A stretch of 64,000 nt of DNA from an uncultured Lachnospiraceae bacterium (GCA_944384105.1 CALWSC010000077.1:39792-103791); one strand, 5' to 3'. Positions 9,108 through 18,718 are shown, counted from the first letter of the stretch. Notes: generated from the letters alone by a model not told the origin. Program-made: numbers and translations.

Positions 9108-9780
9108 GATATTCACCCTCTTGTTCGTCGCTCACAATGACGCCTTTCCTCATGGTGATCACACGCTTTTTCATGGCGTTGACAATCTCACGGTTATGGG
9201 TTACGACAAGGACTGTAGTCCCTCTCTGGTTAATCTCATCCAAAAGCTTCATGATATCCCAGGAATTACCCGGATCCAGGTTACCTGTCGGCTCATCCGC
9301 CAGCAGAATTGCCGGTCGGTTCACCAGCGCTCTCGCAAGAGCAACTCTCTGCTGCTCTCCTCCGGAAAGCTCTTTGGGCAGAGACTTGTACTTCTCGGCA
9401 AGTCCAACCAGCGTCAGCACTTCCGGAACGCGCTTCTTGATCACGCGGTTGGGCTTCTCGATGACTCTCTGGGCAAACGCCACATTCTCATAGACGTTTC
9501 TGTCCTTTAACAGACGGAAGTCCTGAAATACGACGCCGAGCCCGCGGCGGTACTTCGCGATCTTTCTTCTGCGCATCTTGTTGAGCAGCTGTCCGTTTAC
9601 TTTAATTGTCCCGGATGTCGGTTCGAGTTCCTTGAGCAGCAGCTTGATCAGCGTGGACTTTCCCGAGCCGCTGTTTCCCACTACAAAGACGAATTCACCC
9701 TTTTCAATGTGTAAAGACACGTCATTCAGGGCAGGCTGCCCTTTCGTGTACGCCTTGCTCACACTGTCTAAAGTAATCAT
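9097..9780 (-). CDS. ftsE: Cell division ATP-binding protein FtsE
   Basis: ABC ATPase of 227 residues, the normal family length. Walker A is GNSGSGKST (about 36-44), the signature LSGGEQQR is at about 138-145, and Walker B reads ILLADEPTGNLD, the typical FtsE form. The H-loop histidine is in VVTHNREI. It works on the inner membrane face with FtsX, the next gene. The gene starts 19 nt after the upstream CdaR-like regulator gene and may share its transcript. Confidence 0.97.
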   Translation of the reverse strand: MITLDSVSKAYTKGQPALNDVSLHIEKGEFVFVVGNSGSGKSTLIKLLLKELEPTSGTIKVNGQLLNKMRRRKIAKYRRGLGVVFQDFRLLKDRNVYENVAFAQRVIEKPNRVIKKRVPEVLTLVGLAEKYKSLPKELSGGEQQRVALARALVNRPAILLADEPTGNLDPGNSWDIMKLLDEINQRGTTVLVVTHNREIVNAMKKRVITMRKGVIVSDEQEGEYHED

Positions 9781-9798
9781 TGTTTTCCTCCTGTTGCT

Positions 9799-10887
9799 TT
9801 AATAGTCCAAGGTTTCCATGTACTTCATGTACCTGACAACCATCAGCGCGATCTTAAAGGTGATCGCATCCTCGAACACGCGCAGGTCAAGCCCCGTGAG
9901 CTTCTGGAGCTTGTCGAGACGGTAGACAAGGGTGTTCCTGTGAATAAAGAGCTGACGCGACGTCTCCGACACGTTCAGGCTGTTCTCAAAAAACTTGTTT
10001 ATGGTCGTCAGTGTCTCCTCATCAAAATCATCCGGCGACTTGTTCTCAAAGATCTCTTTGATGAACATCTTGCACAGCGGAATCGGGAGCTGATAGATCA
10101 GTCTGCCGATGCCGAGGGAGCTGTATGCGATCACATCCCGGTCGCTGAAGAAGATCTTGCCCACGTCGAGCGCCATGCGCGCTTCCTTGTAAGAGCGGGA
10201 TACCTCTTTGAGTTCACGCACAATCGTACCGTAGGCAATATGTGTATTGCCCAGCGGATCCTTTCCGACGGCATCGAGCACCGTTCGGGCAATCTTGTCC
10301 ATCTCCTCATAGCCATCTCCGGGAGCAAGCTCCTTGACGATGATAATGCTCTTCTCGTCCACGGCTGTGATAAAGTCGCCTGTCTTACCGTGGAAAACGT
10401 TCTTGACGCTCTCCATGTAGGACTGGTCCTTCTCCTGATTCATTTCCAGGATGAATACGACCCTGCGCACATCAATATCAATGTGCAGCTTCTTCGCGCG
10501 GTTGTAGATATCCACCAGAAGCAGATTGTCAAGCAGCAGGTTCTTAATAAAATTATCCTTGTCGAAACGCTCCTTGTATGCCACCAGAAGATTCTGAAGC
10601 TGGAAGGTAGCCATCTTGCCGACCATATAGACATCCTCGCTGCCGCCGCCCGCGATAAGCACATACTCGAGCTGCTGCTCGTCGTACACCTTGAAGAACT
10701 GATAGCCGCGCAGAACCTGTGAGTCCGCTGCGGACAGAGCAAAAGCGACGATCTCCTCGCTCTTAATTTCCGACTCGGGCAGTGTGGTGACGATCACCTT
10801 TCCCTCCACATCCGCCACGCAAAAGTCAATTCTGGATATGCTCTTCAGCCCGTCGATCGTATTCTGCAGTACCTGATTCGAAATCAT
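9799..10887 (-). CDS. CdaR/PucR-family transcriptional regulator
   Basis: 362 residues. The N-terminal part (about 1-130) looks like the sugar-diacid-recognition type sensor domain; the middle is a GGDEF-like CdaR domain; the last 60 residues form a PucR-type helix-turn-helix with FENSLNVSETSRQLFIHRNT followed by LVYRLDKLQKLTG. The ORF extends upstream to 10953, but ATG 10887 (MISNQVLQN) has AGAGGGAAG ten bases before it and fits the family. Regulators of this family respond to small organic acids or amino acids in other bacteria. Its link to ftsEX here is only positional; the ligand is unknown. Confidence 0.88.
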   Translation of the reverse strand: MISNQVLQNTIDGLKSISRIDFCVADVEGKVIVTTLPESEIKSEEIVAFALSAADSQVLRGYQFFKVYDEQQLEYVLIAGGGSEDVYMVGKMATFQLQNLLVAYKERFDKDNFIKNLLLDNLLLVDIYNRAKKLHIDIDVRRVVFILEMNQEKDQSYMESVKNVFHGKTGDFITAVDEKSIIIVKELAPGDGYEEMDKIARTVLDAVGKDPLGNTHIAYGTIVRELKEVSRSYKEARMALDVGKIFFSDRDVIAYSSLGIGRLIYQLPIPLCKMFIKEIFENKSPDDFDEETLTTINKFFENSLNVSETSRQLFIHRNTLVYRLDKLQKLTGLDLRVFEDAITFKIALMVVRYMKYMETLDY

Positions 10888-11055
10888 AATTATCTTCCCT
10901 CTTTCCAATACATAGTTTTTACCCCCGGAACTGCCGCTGCCCCCAGCGTGCAATTCCTATCTTTATATACTAATACATTTTGTGCAAAAAAGGAAGATAA
11001 ACCGTAATAACTTTAACACTTTTTTAACATTTTCCGGCAAAAACTTCAAAAGAAA

Positions 11056-11075
11056 GAGGGACCCGAAGGTCCCTC
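11056..11075 (-). terminator. Terminator after the PqqD-like gene
   Basis: Minus-strand stem GAGGGACC / GGGTCCCTC-type hairpin with a TTC loop and a TTTCTTTT tail starts just after the stop codon at 11077. It ends the OPT transporter transcript. Confidence 0.85.
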
Positions 11076-11076
11076 C

Positions 11077-11421
11077 TCATCTCTTGAATACAATATAGTT
11101 GTTCGACTGCAGTACTCTGAAATACTGAACCAGCCGTTCATACAGCGGCTCCGCTTCCTTGCCGAACCGTTCCTTCACCTTCTGTCCGATCTCATAAACC
11201 GATGCCTCTCCGTCGATCTGCTTCCAGATGAAACTTCCGAACTTCTCCATTCTGATATGGCTGACCTTCGGACGGCCAAAAGCGATCTGAGCGATTCGGT
11301 CAAAGATTCTGCGGTGCTCCACATCAATGGTCACCACACCCTCCTCGTCCTCGCTCCAGGCAAGAGCCGGATTGCGGTGCGGAATAAATTCCAGATAATT
11401 CTGTGACTGTTTTTTCGCCAT
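11077..11421 (-). CDS. PqqD-family small protein
   Basis: 114 residues from ATG 11421 (MAKKQSQNYLEF); a longer form from 11460 would overlap the transporter gene. The middle of the protein carries the winged-helix PqqD pattern: a strand pair around EEGVVTIDVEH, then FGSFIWKQIDGEASVYEIGQ, and a C-terminal helix. PqqD proteins usually bind precursor peptides for radical-SAM enzymes. No such enzyme or precursor lies nearby; the gene instead follows the oligopeptide transporter gene by 4 nt. A role in handling peptides with that transporter is only an inference. Confidence 0.8.
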   Translation of the reverse strand: MAKKQSQNYLEFIPHRNPALAWSEDEEGVVTIDVEHRRIFDRIAQIAFGRPKVSHIRMEKFGSFIWKQIDGEASVYEIGQKVKERFGKEAEPLYERLVQYFRVLQSNNYIVFKR

Positions 11422-11425
11422 ATGA

Positions 11426-13372
11426 TTATTTATTCCCGGTCTTTCTGTTGGAAAATGCAACCAGGCTGTAAATCATCAGGGCAAGGACAACGAGTCCGGC
11501 AATGACTCCTGCAGCACCGGTCAGATTAAAGAGCTGACCCAGCTTATCTGCAAATGTCCCTTCGCCCATCGGGATCACTGCGAACACTGCAAGGAGGATT
11601 CCCACGATACCCTCACCGGCAATCAGACCGGCGCAGTACAGTGTACCGTTTGTCGTGCGGCGCTTTCTCTCATCCTCGCTCTTCATCTTCATCTTGTCAA
11701 ATACAAGGCGTACCACACCGCCGACCATGATACATGCGGATAACTGTACCGGCAGATACAGACCGATTGCGAACGGCATAACCGGAACGCGCAGGATCTC
11801 CAGTGCCAGAGCCAGGAATACACCCATGAATACGAGAATCCACGGAAGCTTGCCACCCATGATTCCCTCAACAATCATCTTCATCAGAGTAGCCTGTGCC
11901 GCCGGAAGCTCCTCAGAACCGAAGCCCCATGCATTATTCAGCAGCACCATAACTCCTGCAATAGCAAGACCGGATGCCACAACTCCGACCAGTTCGCCGT
12001 ACTGCTGCTTGATCGGGGTAGCGCCCACGATATAACCTGTCTTTAAATCCTGTGAAGTATCACCTGCAATAGCGGCAACCACACAGATAACGGATGCGAT
12101 AGCGATAGCGCCCGCCATACCCGCTGCATTGTTGCTTCCCGTAGCCTTCAGAACGAAGGTGGCGATCAGCACGGTAGCGATCGCAAGACCGGATACCGGG
12201 TTGTTGGAACTTCCTACGAGACCTACCATACGGGAGGATACGGTCGCGAAGAAGAATCCGAAGATAACGATCAGAAGACCGCCGATCAGGTTCACCGGAA
12301 CCGCCGGTACAAGCCACAGTACGATCGCAACAATCAGGATCGTGCCCAGTACGATCGGCATCTTGATATCTCTGTCAGTTCTCAGCTCTGTACCGCCATT
12401 CTTGCTTCCGCTCATGCCCTTCATCGCCTTTGCGAACGTGCTCACGATCAGCGGCAGAGACTTGATAAGGCTGATCACACCGCCTGTAGCGATTGCTCCT
12501 GCTCCGATGTACTTGATGACATTGGACCAGATTGCGGATGCGCCGTCAGAAGCATATACCTCAGCGATTGTCTTTCCTGCCAGGTCTACATTTCCCAGTG
12601 TTTCAAAGTCCACGCTTCCGCCGAAGAATACAACTGCCGGAATCAGAACGAGCCATGCAATCACACCGCCGGCGAACATATAGGAGGAGATCTGCGGACC
12701 GCAGATATATCCAACTCCAATCAGAGCCGGGTAGATCTGAGTACCGATCTGTCCTGGAAAACCTCCGATCTCCGGAGTGTTGACCTCACTCGGAACAATC
12801 TTGAAGCCGTCAACAATAAGTTTAAACAGTGCGCCGAATCCCATACCTGCGAATACGGTAGCGGCATTGGATCCGCCCTCCTCACCGGCGAGAAGAACCT
12901 CTGCACATGCAGTTCCCTCCGGGTACGGCAGTACGCCGTGCTCCTGAACAATCAGGGAGCGGCGAAGCGGGATCATAAACATAACGCCGAGGATACCTCC
13001 GCAAAGCGCGATGATTGTGATCTCCAGATATGTAGGCATGGATTCCAGAGTTCCCTCTGCTGCCCACAGGAACAGTGCCGGCATTGTGAAGATGGCTCCG
13101 GCTGCCAGAGACTCACCGGCTGAACCGATGGTCTGAACCATGTTGCTCTCCAGAATGGAGTTTCTGCGCATGATGACACGGATGACACCCATGGAAATTA
13201 CCGCTGCGGGGATGGAAGCTGATACGGTCATACCAACCTTCAGGCCCAGGTATGCGTTCGCCGCGCCGAATACGATCGCGAGAATGATACCCATAACGAT
13301 AGACGTAACGGTGAATTCCGGGAGTACCTTGTCTGCGCTGACATAAGGTTTGAAGTTTGTGTTGTCGTTCAT
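11426..13372 (-). CDS. OPT-family oligopeptide transporter
   Basis: Polytopic membrane protein of 648 residues with about 15-16 hydrophobic segments. The start of the core fold reads NAYLGLKVGMTVSASIPAAV, and further on are FVLKATGSNNAAGMAGAIAIA and DTSQDLKTGYIVGATP, all typical of prokaryotic OPT (YSL/OPT) transporters. These take up short peptides, probably with protons. The gene has its own promoter at 13415-13443 and is followed after 4 nt by the PqqD-like gene. Confidence 0.96.
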   Translation of the reverse strand: MNDNTNFKPYVSADKVLPEFTVTSIVMGIILAIVFGAANAYLGLKVGMTVSASIPAAVISMGVIRVIMRRNSILESNMVQTIGSAGESLAAGAIFTMPALFLWAAEGTLESMPTYLEITIIALCGGILGVMFMIPLRRSLIVQEHGVLPYPEGTACAEVLLAGEEGGSNAATVFAGMGFGALFKLIVDGFKIVPSEVNTPEIGGFPGQIGTQIYPALIGVGYICGPQISSYMFAGGVIAWLVLIPAVVFFGGSVDFETLGNVDLAGKTIAEVYASDGASAIWSNVIKYIGAGAIATGGVISLIKSLPLIVSTFAKAMKGMSGSKNGGTELRTDRDIKMPIVLGTILIVAIVLWLVPAVPVNLIGGLLIVIFGFFFATVSSRMVGLVGSSNNPVSGLAIATVLIATFVLKATGSNNAAGMAGAIAIASVICVVAAIAGDTSQDLKTGYIVGATPIKQQYGELVGVVASGLAIAGVMVLLNNAWGFGSEELPAAQATLMKMIVEGIMGGKLPWILVFMGVFLALALEILRVPVMPFAIGLYLPVQLSACIMVGGVVRLVFDKMKMKSEDERKRRTTNGTLYCAGLIAGEGIVGILLAVFAVIPMGEGTFADKLGQLFNLTGAAGVIAGLVVLALMIYSLVAFSNRKTGNK

Positions 13373-13414
13373 AACTCTTTGTCTCCCTCTCTTGTTTCTT
13401 TAATGCACCGGATT

Positions 13415-13443
13415 AGTCTATCACAAAAGCGCACGATTTGCAA
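13415..13443 (-). promoter_or_regulatory. Promoter of the OPT transporter operon
   Basis: Minus-strand TTGCAA and TAGACT are separated by 17 nt and end about 40 nt before the start codon of the OPT gene. The -35 box lies just before the stop of the upstream VWA gene. Confidence 0.6.
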
Positions 13444-13449
13444 ACTAAA

Positions 13450-15216
13450 TTATATACAATTTTCAGTCAATTGTTTTGTTAAATATCGTCCAACAACATC
13501 AGAAAATTTTCTGATATCGCGGATATAGGCGAAATCTTTTCCAAAAATCCTCTTTTCGGCGTCAAGATCCTGCTCCTGACCGACAAACACGCCCAGAACT
13601 CTGATCCCAGCACCGCGCATTTTTCGCACAGCCGATGCGGTCTCTGAAACGGCATAAGATCCCATGTACGGCTTGGGGTTTCGCGCATTCGGACGGTTCA
13701 GGATCACATCGTAGGGGCGCCCGTCACTTAACACGATGAGTATCTTTCCGTCCTCATGTCTTCGCATAAGCTCATCCCCCGCAGCCGCAAGCGCCAGCCC
13801 GTCACGATTATTGGACGAGGTGGAAAATTCAAAAATTCTCTCATCTGCTTCCGCCGGCTCATCGTACTCGCGGAATCTCTGCATCACCGTATAGTCCCAG
13901 AACGTGCAGTAACTCATCATCCGGTGCGGAATCTTCACATTGCTGAGTGATGCGCTTAAGATATACGCCTGCAGCGCCACCTCTTCCTGGCGGCAGCGCT
14001 GAGATCCGCTCGCATCGATGAGGATATCCACAACAAAATCCTGCTCCTGCGCCGGAAATTCCCGCCGAAAAAGTCTTGCGTCCGATGTTCTTCCCACCTT
14101 CCACAAGAGAGGAGGCAGCAGTGTCCCGCGGTCTGAAAGCTCACTGGTATCCTGCCCCCGCATAGTATACGCTTTTCTGAGCAGCGCAGTGAGAACACTG
14201 ATGTTCTGCTTTACGATGCGGTGCTTGTCATAGTATACATGCCTGTTCTTCGCCGCCTGCTTGAGCGCATACTCATACTGATAATTATGCGCTGCAGGGC
14301 TGTGCAGAATCCCGTCTGTGAAATACAGGCTGCAGTCACTGTGAATCCCGCGGCAGTACTGCCGGTTCATCCTTTTCTCTTCCAGCGCATTAAGATACGT
14401 CTTCCCGAAATTCTTCTCGACATACGTATAGACCTTCTCCAGTGCCTCCGGGCTTACAATCTGAATCCTCGGGGCATCGGGCTGCGCATCATCCCTTTTC
14501 TTCCAATCATCCTCGCACAGAGATGTCATGCGGTCCTCGATCGTCTTCAGATACTGCTCCATGCCCTCCTGATACAGCTTCTCATCGAGAAATTTTCTCC
14601 AGTCACTCTCCAGCAGCTCTTCGTACGTCACGGCGAGCACATCCTCCAGGCTTCCGTACTTTTTCTCAAAGTACGGATCTGCCACTTCATTGTACAGATA
14701 GTCCGCGGCGCGAATTACATCCATAGTCTCCTGTGCGTCCTCCAGCTCCTCGAGCACCTTGAGATACTTGCGCATCCGGGGCTGTATTGCCTGCGCTCCT
14801 CCGAGCATGGCGCGCATTCTCTCGTTGACAAGTCTGCCGTCCGCCGAGTGGTCAAGCTCCTCAAACTGCAGATCCAGCACATCCTCGTGCGCCTTTGCCG
14901 CGATCTCCTCCACACCCGGACGCTCGTGACTGACTTTTCTGTACACCGAAGCTTCTATGCACAGCTGTGCAATCCGAAGCAGGGCGCGCTCGGAGGCATG
15001 CAGATAAATCTTTCGGATCAGGTATCCGGACATCTCTTCTTTATGGAAATATTTTGCGAATGCACCCTGCTTAATTCCGTCGTAAAGTGCCAGAGGTTTT
15101 GAGATCAGGTATGTCTCCACATCCGGCTTTGCCTCCAGAGCGTAATCCTGGCAGACCGTCCAGATGATATTCTTGAGCCGGTTTTCTATCTCAAGCTGCT
15201 TCTCCTCTTCCTGCAT
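13450..15216 (-). CDS. VWA-domain protein, partner of the MoxR ATPase
   Basis: 588 residues. The C-terminal 200 residues form a von Willebrand A domain with the metal site DASGS (in VDILIDASGSQRC) and a later VLSDGRPYD acidic loop. The N-terminal 350 residues are charged, helical and resemble no domain I can name, though the layout is that of NorD/CobT-like VWA proteins. It has no signal peptide. The gene follows the MoxR-type ATPase gene by 18 nt, so the two make a chaperone pair that inserts metal or remodels a target complex. The target is not in the window. Confidence 0.88.
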   Translation of the reverse strand: MQEEEKQLEIENRLKNIIWTVCQDYALEAKPDVETYLISKPLALYDGIKQGAFAKYFHKEEMSGYLIRKIYLHASERALLRIAQLCIEASVYRKVSHERPGVEEIAAKAHEDVLDLQFEELDHSADGRLVNERMRAMLGGAQAIQPRMRKYLKVLEELEDAQETMDVIRAADYLYNEVADPYFEKKYGSLEDVLAVTYEELLESDWRKFLDEKLYQEGMEQYLKTIEDRMTSLCEDDWKKRDDAQPDAPRIQIVSPEALEKVYTYVEKNFGKTYLNALEEKRMNRQYCRGIHSDCSLYFTDGILHSPAAHNYQYEYALKQAAKNRHVYYDKHRIVKQNISVLTALLRKAYTMRGQDTSELSDRGTLLPPLLWKVGRTSDARLFRREFPAQEQDFVVDILIDASGSQRCRQEEVALQAYILSASLSNVKIPHRMMSYCTFWDYTVMQRFREYDEPAEADERIFEFSTSSNNRDGLALAAAGDELMRRHEDGKILIVLSDGRPYDVILNRPNARNPKPYMGSYAVSETASAVRKMRGAGIRVLGVFVGQEQDLDAEKRIFGKDFAYIRDIRKFSDVVGRYLTKQLTENCI

Positions 15217-15234
15217 ACAATCTCCTTTCCCCCG

Positions 15235-16152
15235 TCATCCGAAAATATCTTCCCGTCCCCACTTCTCCGGAATGCGGGTCATCACCACGTCGGCGACAAT
15301 GTCGCGCTCAAACAGATCAAAGCACTTATTGACAATTCCCATCTCCACTGCCTTCTTGGGCGGCAGCCCGCAGCGGACGGTCTTAAGCGCCGCAATGATA
15401 CCGCGCAAATCAAGTGCCTTTGTGGAAATCTCGCCGTTCGCCGACTTTTGCTGCAGGTCTAAAAACAGTCCGGCAAACTGCTCCAGGCTCTCCCTCTTCG
15501 CATCCGGGAACAGACGGCATAAAATCAGCATCAGTGTTTCATCGTTCTGCGGCGGCATATCAATCACAAGGAAACGGGACACAAGCGCCTCATTTAACTC
15601 CCTTGTGCCTGCGTATCCATAGTTCATGGTGCCAATAAAGCGCGCCGCGTCATCCAAGCTGATCCTGTCATAGCCCGGAACATCGATCTCGCGCCGGAAA
15701 TCGAGCGTCGCGTGCAGTACCGAGACAGCGTCGTTCTTCGCCATATTAATCTCATCAAGAATGCCGAATCCTCCGTACTGGGCACAGCGGTAGATACTTC
15801 CCTTGCGCAGCTCTACGTGATTGTCTATAAAAGTGTCGGTACCAATCAGCTCGGCACTTCCCATATTTACATGAAAGGAAATATTATACGAGGGACGCCC
15901 GAACACCCAGGCGAGGTTCTCCGCGAGAATGTTCTTGCCCGTTGCCTTTGCGCCTGTCAGCAGAAGGTTTTCTCCCTGCAGAAGCGCCGCGATCGCCATC
16001 TCCAAAATTTCCCTTCCAAAAAAAGGCAGTGTCGGCTCCAGGATCCTGTCCCGTACCTCCTCTGCCACAGTATGCTCTCTTCTGAAGTCCTCCACCTGCC
16101 GGATCAGCGCTTTCTCCACGCCCTGTTCCCTCAGCATTTCCAGTCCGTCCAT
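15235..16152 (-). CDS. MoxR-type AAA+ ATPase
   Basis: 305 residues. Walker A is GAKATGKN (about residue 67), Walker B GFGILDEINMA (about 132), sensor 1 lies in FIGTMNYGYAGTRELN, and an arginine finger follows in LVSRFLVIDM. The fold matches the MoxR/NorQ branch. GGAGG is seven bases before ATG 16152. Such ATPases act with a VWA protein, here the next gene, to fold or load cofactors into enzyme complexes. The upstream region contains no other gene of the pathway. Confidence 0.92.
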   Translation of the reverse strand: MDGLEMLREQGVEKALIRQVEDFRREHTVAEEVRDRILEPTLPFFGREILEMAIAALLQGENLLLTGAKATGKNILAENLAWVFGRPSYNISFHVNMGSAELIGTDTFIDNHVELRKGSIYRCAQYGGFGILDEINMAKNDAVSVLHATLDFRREIDVPGYDRISLDDAARFIGTMNYGYAGTRELNEALVSRFLVIDMPPQNDETLMLILCRLFPDAKRESLEQFAGLFLDLQQKSANGEISTKALDLRGIIAALKTVRCGLPPKKAVEMGIVNKCFDLFERDIVADVVMTRIPEKWGREDIFG

Positions 16153-16380
16153 AGCAGCTCCTCCTTTTCTCTGCCAATTCGTAACAATTCACACTTTATT
16201 CATTTATCATTCAAAATACTTTAACTTGTACAACACGCTTTTTTCATTTCTGTTCTGTATACTGCAGATATACAGAGAAGAGGAAGAGCCGCTGACAAGC
16301 TTTTTACTTTTTTGATAAACTTTTTCATAATTAGTGCCAGGCGGCAGCCGCCTGCCTGGCACCCTCCTTTCGGATTTACA
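16153..16380. other. Intergenic region with small-RNA or small-peptide potential
   Basis: About 300 nt separate the MoxR gene and the glutamine synthetase terminator. Within it a minus-strand frame of 35 codons runs from ATG 16328 to the stop at 16221; its product would begin with a basic stretch (MKKFIKKVKSL) and a short hydrophobic patch, but it has no good ribosome site. A strong inverted repeat of 9 bp with an inner GGC/GCC stem lies at 16334-16362. No clear promoter for the MoxR gene was found, although AT-rich sequence is present near 16200-16260. Confidence 0.4.
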
Positions 16381-16403
16381 GATGCTCACAGAAGCATCTT
16401 TTT
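16381..16403 (+). terminator. Plus-strand rho-independent terminator
   Basis: GATGCT, six-base loop, AGCATC and a run of seven T form a textbook terminator that works only on the plus strand. No plus-strand gene precedes it, which hints at an unannotated short transcript reading through 16200-16400. Confidence 0.7.
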
Positions 16404-16420
16404 TTATGCTCTATGATATC

Positions 16421-16447
16421 AGGGGAACCTGCCCCCGGCAGATTCCC
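16421..16447 (-). terminator. Hairpin after glutamine synthetase gene
   Basis: Minus-strand stem GGGGAA-T-CTGCC pairs with GGCAG-G-TTCCCC around a short loop, just past the stop codon. It is very stable but has no U run, so it may protect or end the mRNA with help. Confidence 0.6.
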
Positions 16448-16455
16448 CATACTTT

Positions 16456-18567
16456 TTATACCTCAAACAACAGCTCTGCGTAGGACGGCATCGGCCATAC
16501 CTGCTTATCCACCATCATCTCCAGTTCATCCACCGGAGCGCGCAGAGCGTTCATTGCCGGAACGACTGTGTCATGGCAATATCTCGCCTGCTCCTCACCC
16601 TCTGCAAGAGAGGATACCTCTTCGCTTAATTTCTTCAGGCTCCGGTATGCGTCCTGTGCCTCGCGCAGCTTGCCGGACACAGCCTGCAGCAGCTCCTCCT
16701 GCACAGAGTAATCGCAGCCCGCCTCCTTCACTGCATTCAGAGAATCGGCAACCTCATGCGCATAGCGGATCACCGCCGGAATGATCTCCTTGCTCGCCAT
16801 GTCGATCATTGTGCGTGCCTCGATATTGATCGTCTTCGCGTATGTCTCATACTTGATCTCCATGCGGGACTCCAGCTCTGCACGTGTGAATACGCCGAAA
16901 CTCTCAAAGAGTTTCACCGCTTTCTCGGTTCCGAGTGCCGGAATTGCATCCACCATACTCGGCAGATTCGGAAGCCCTCTGCGCTCTGCTTCCTTCTTCC
17001 ACTCTTCAGAGTAACCGTTTCCGCTGAAGACGATGCGCGCATGCTCCGTCGCATACTCTTTGATCAGATCATGAACCTCCATCTCGAAGTTCTCCGCCTT
17101 CTCCAGGCGGTCACACGTCTGACGGAACGCGTCCGCGACAATCGTATTCATTACTACGTTGGGAGCCGCCACGGAATCACGGGAGCCCACCATACGGAAT
17201 TCAAATTTATTTCCCGTAAATGCCATCGGTGATGTGCGGTTTCTGTCCGTCGCATCCTTTGCAAATGTAGGCAGTGTCTTAACCCCCGTCGCGAGCTTGC
17301 CGCCATGCATGCTGTGCGTTGCGGTTCCGGTGCTGATAAGCTGGCTCATCACATCCTCAAGCTGCTCTCCAAGGAATACGGAAATGATCGCCGGCGGCGC
17401 CTCGTCCGCTCCAAGGCGGTAGTCATTCCCCGGGTCTGCCGCAGACTCGCGCAGAAGATCGGCATATTCGTCCACAGCCTTTAAGATATTCATCAAAACC
17501 AGCAGGAACTGGATATTGTCATGCGGTGTATTGCCCGGCTCGAGCAGGTTGATCCCGTCATCCGTCGTCAGAGACCAGTTATTATGCTTGCCGGATCCGT
17601 TTACTCCGGCAAAGGGCTTCTCGTGCAGAAGGCAGTGCAGTCCATGCTTTGAAGCCACACGCTTTAACGTCTGCATGATGATCTGGTTGTGATCCACGGC
17701 GACATTGACTTTTGCGTAAATAGGTGCCAGCTCATGCTGTGCCGGAGCCACCTCGTTATGCTGCGTCTTCGCAGATACGCCAAGCTTCCAGAGTTCCTCA
17801 TTGACTTCCTTCATAAAGCCCGCAATTCTCTGGCGCAGTGTTCCGAAGTAGTGATCGTCCATCTCCTGTCCTTTCGGCGGCATTGCCCCGAACAATGTGC
17901 GGCCTGTGAAGATCAGATCCTTTCTCTGGTAATATTTTGCGCGGTCAACAAGGAAATATTCCTGCTCCGGTCCAACGGACGGGGTCACGCGCCTGGACGT
18001 CGTATTCCCAAACAGACGCAGAAGACGCAGCGACTGCTTGTTGATCGCCTCCATAGAACGCAGAAGCGGTGTCTTCTGATCCAGAGCCTCTCCCTGATAG
18101 GAGCAGAACGCCGTCGGGATACACAGGATTGCTCCCGCCGCGTCATGTCTTACAAACGCCGGAGAGGTACAGTCCCATGCAGTATAGCCTCTCGCCTCAA
18201 ATGTCGCGCGCAGTCCGCCCGATGGGAATGAGGATGCATCCGGCTCTCCCTTAATCAGCTCCTTGCCCGAAAAGCTCATCAGCACCTTGCCGTTGGGCAT
18301 CGGCGCAGAGATAAAGGAATCATGCTTCTCCGCCGTCACTCCAGTCAGAGGCTGGAACCAGTGCGTATAATGCGTCGCGCCCTGCTCAATCGCCCACTCC
18401 TTCATCTCATGTGCAATGACGTCCGCTGTCGCCAGATCCAGCTCAGCGCCCTCCTCAATGGTTCTCTTTAATTCCTTGTAGATCTTTTTCGGCAGTCTCT
18501 CCTGCATCACCGTATCGTTAAAGACATTCTGTCCGAAAATCTCCGCTACGTTAATATAGTCGCTCAT
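16456..18567 (-). CDS. glnN: Glutamine synthetase type III
   Basis: Large GSIII enzyme, 703 residues, that makes glutamine from glutamate, ammonia and ATP in the cytoplasm. The family features are an N-terminal FGQNVFND-type opening, THWFQPLTG and [16 protein letters not shown], the [10 protein letters not shown] metal-binding strand, [12 protein letters not shown], the ATP-site segment [16 protein letters not shown], and [20 protein letters not shown] 18567 ([10 protein letters not shown]) is preceded by AAAGGAAG, while the longer frame to 18627 has no ribosome site. GSIII is common in Bacteroidetes and many Clostridia. A single gene with its own promoter. Confidence 0.97.
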   Translation of the reverse strand: MSDYINVAEIFGQNVFNDTVMQERLPKKIYKELKRTIEEGAELDLATADVIAHEMKEWAIEQGATHYTHWFQPLTGVTAEKHDSFISAPMPNGKVLMSFSGKELIKGEPDASSFPSGGLRATFEARGYTAWDCTSPAFVRHDAAGAILCIPTAFCSYQGEALDQKTPLLRSMEAINKQSLRLLRLFGNTTSRRVTPSVGPEQEYFLVDRAKYYQRKDLIFTGRTLFGAMPPKGQEMDDHYFGTLRQRIAGFMKEVNEELWKLGVSAKTQHNEVAPAQHELAPIYAKVNVAVDHNQIIMQTLKRVASKHGLHCLLHEKPFAGVNGSGKHNNWSLTTDDGINLLEPGNTPHDNIQFLLVLMNILKAVDEYADLLRESAADPGNDYRLGADEAPPAIISVFLGEQLEDVMSQLISTGTATHSMHGGKLATGVKTLPTFAKDATDRNRTSPMAFTGNKFEFRMVGSRDSVAAPNVVMNTIVADAFRQTCDRLEKAENFEMEVHDLIKEYATEHARIVFSGNGYSEEWKKEAERRGLPNLPSMVDAIPALGTEKAVKLFESFGVFTRAELESRMEIKYETYAKTINIEARTMIDMASKEIIPAVIRYAHEVADSLNAVKEAGCDYSVQEELLQAVSGKLREAQDAYRSLKKLSEEVSSLAEGEEQARYCHDTVVPAMNALRAPVDELEMMVDKQVWPMPSYAELLFEV

Positions 18568-18609
18568 CTTATCTTCCTTTCGTCGTGAAATTAGCGTTTC
18601 AATACGCAT

Positions 18610-18638
18610 AGAATAACGCAAGCGCAAAAAAACTTCAA
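18610..18638 (-). promoter_or_regulatory. Promoter of glnN
   Basis: Minus-strand TTGAAG and TATTCT with a 17-nt spacer that begins with seven T. The -10 box ends about 43 nt before ATG 18567. Confidence 0.6.
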
Positions 18639-18674
18639 GTTTTTTTTCTGTATTCCGGCGTAAATCCGCTCCAA

Positions 18675-18702
18675 AAAAGGAGGCTGCAGTGCAGCCTCCT
18701 TA
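18675..18702 (-). terminator. Terminator after fba
   Basis: A minus-strand stem AAGGAGGCTGCA / TGCAGCCTCCTT followed by TTTTTT lies right after the aldolase stop codon. Confidence 0.9.
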
Positions 18703-18718
18703 TAATTTATATTCGTTC

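Noticed and set aside
14221-15102. Plus-strand frame of 293 codons opposite the VWA gene
   Set aside because: Antisense shadow. It has no start context and an odd Leu/Ile/Arg-rich composition.
16207-16389. Minus-strand 60-codon frame next to the MoxR gene
   Set aside because: It crosses the strong inverted repeat and has no family match. It may be chance; only a shorter nested frame in another phase is mentioned as a weak candidate.
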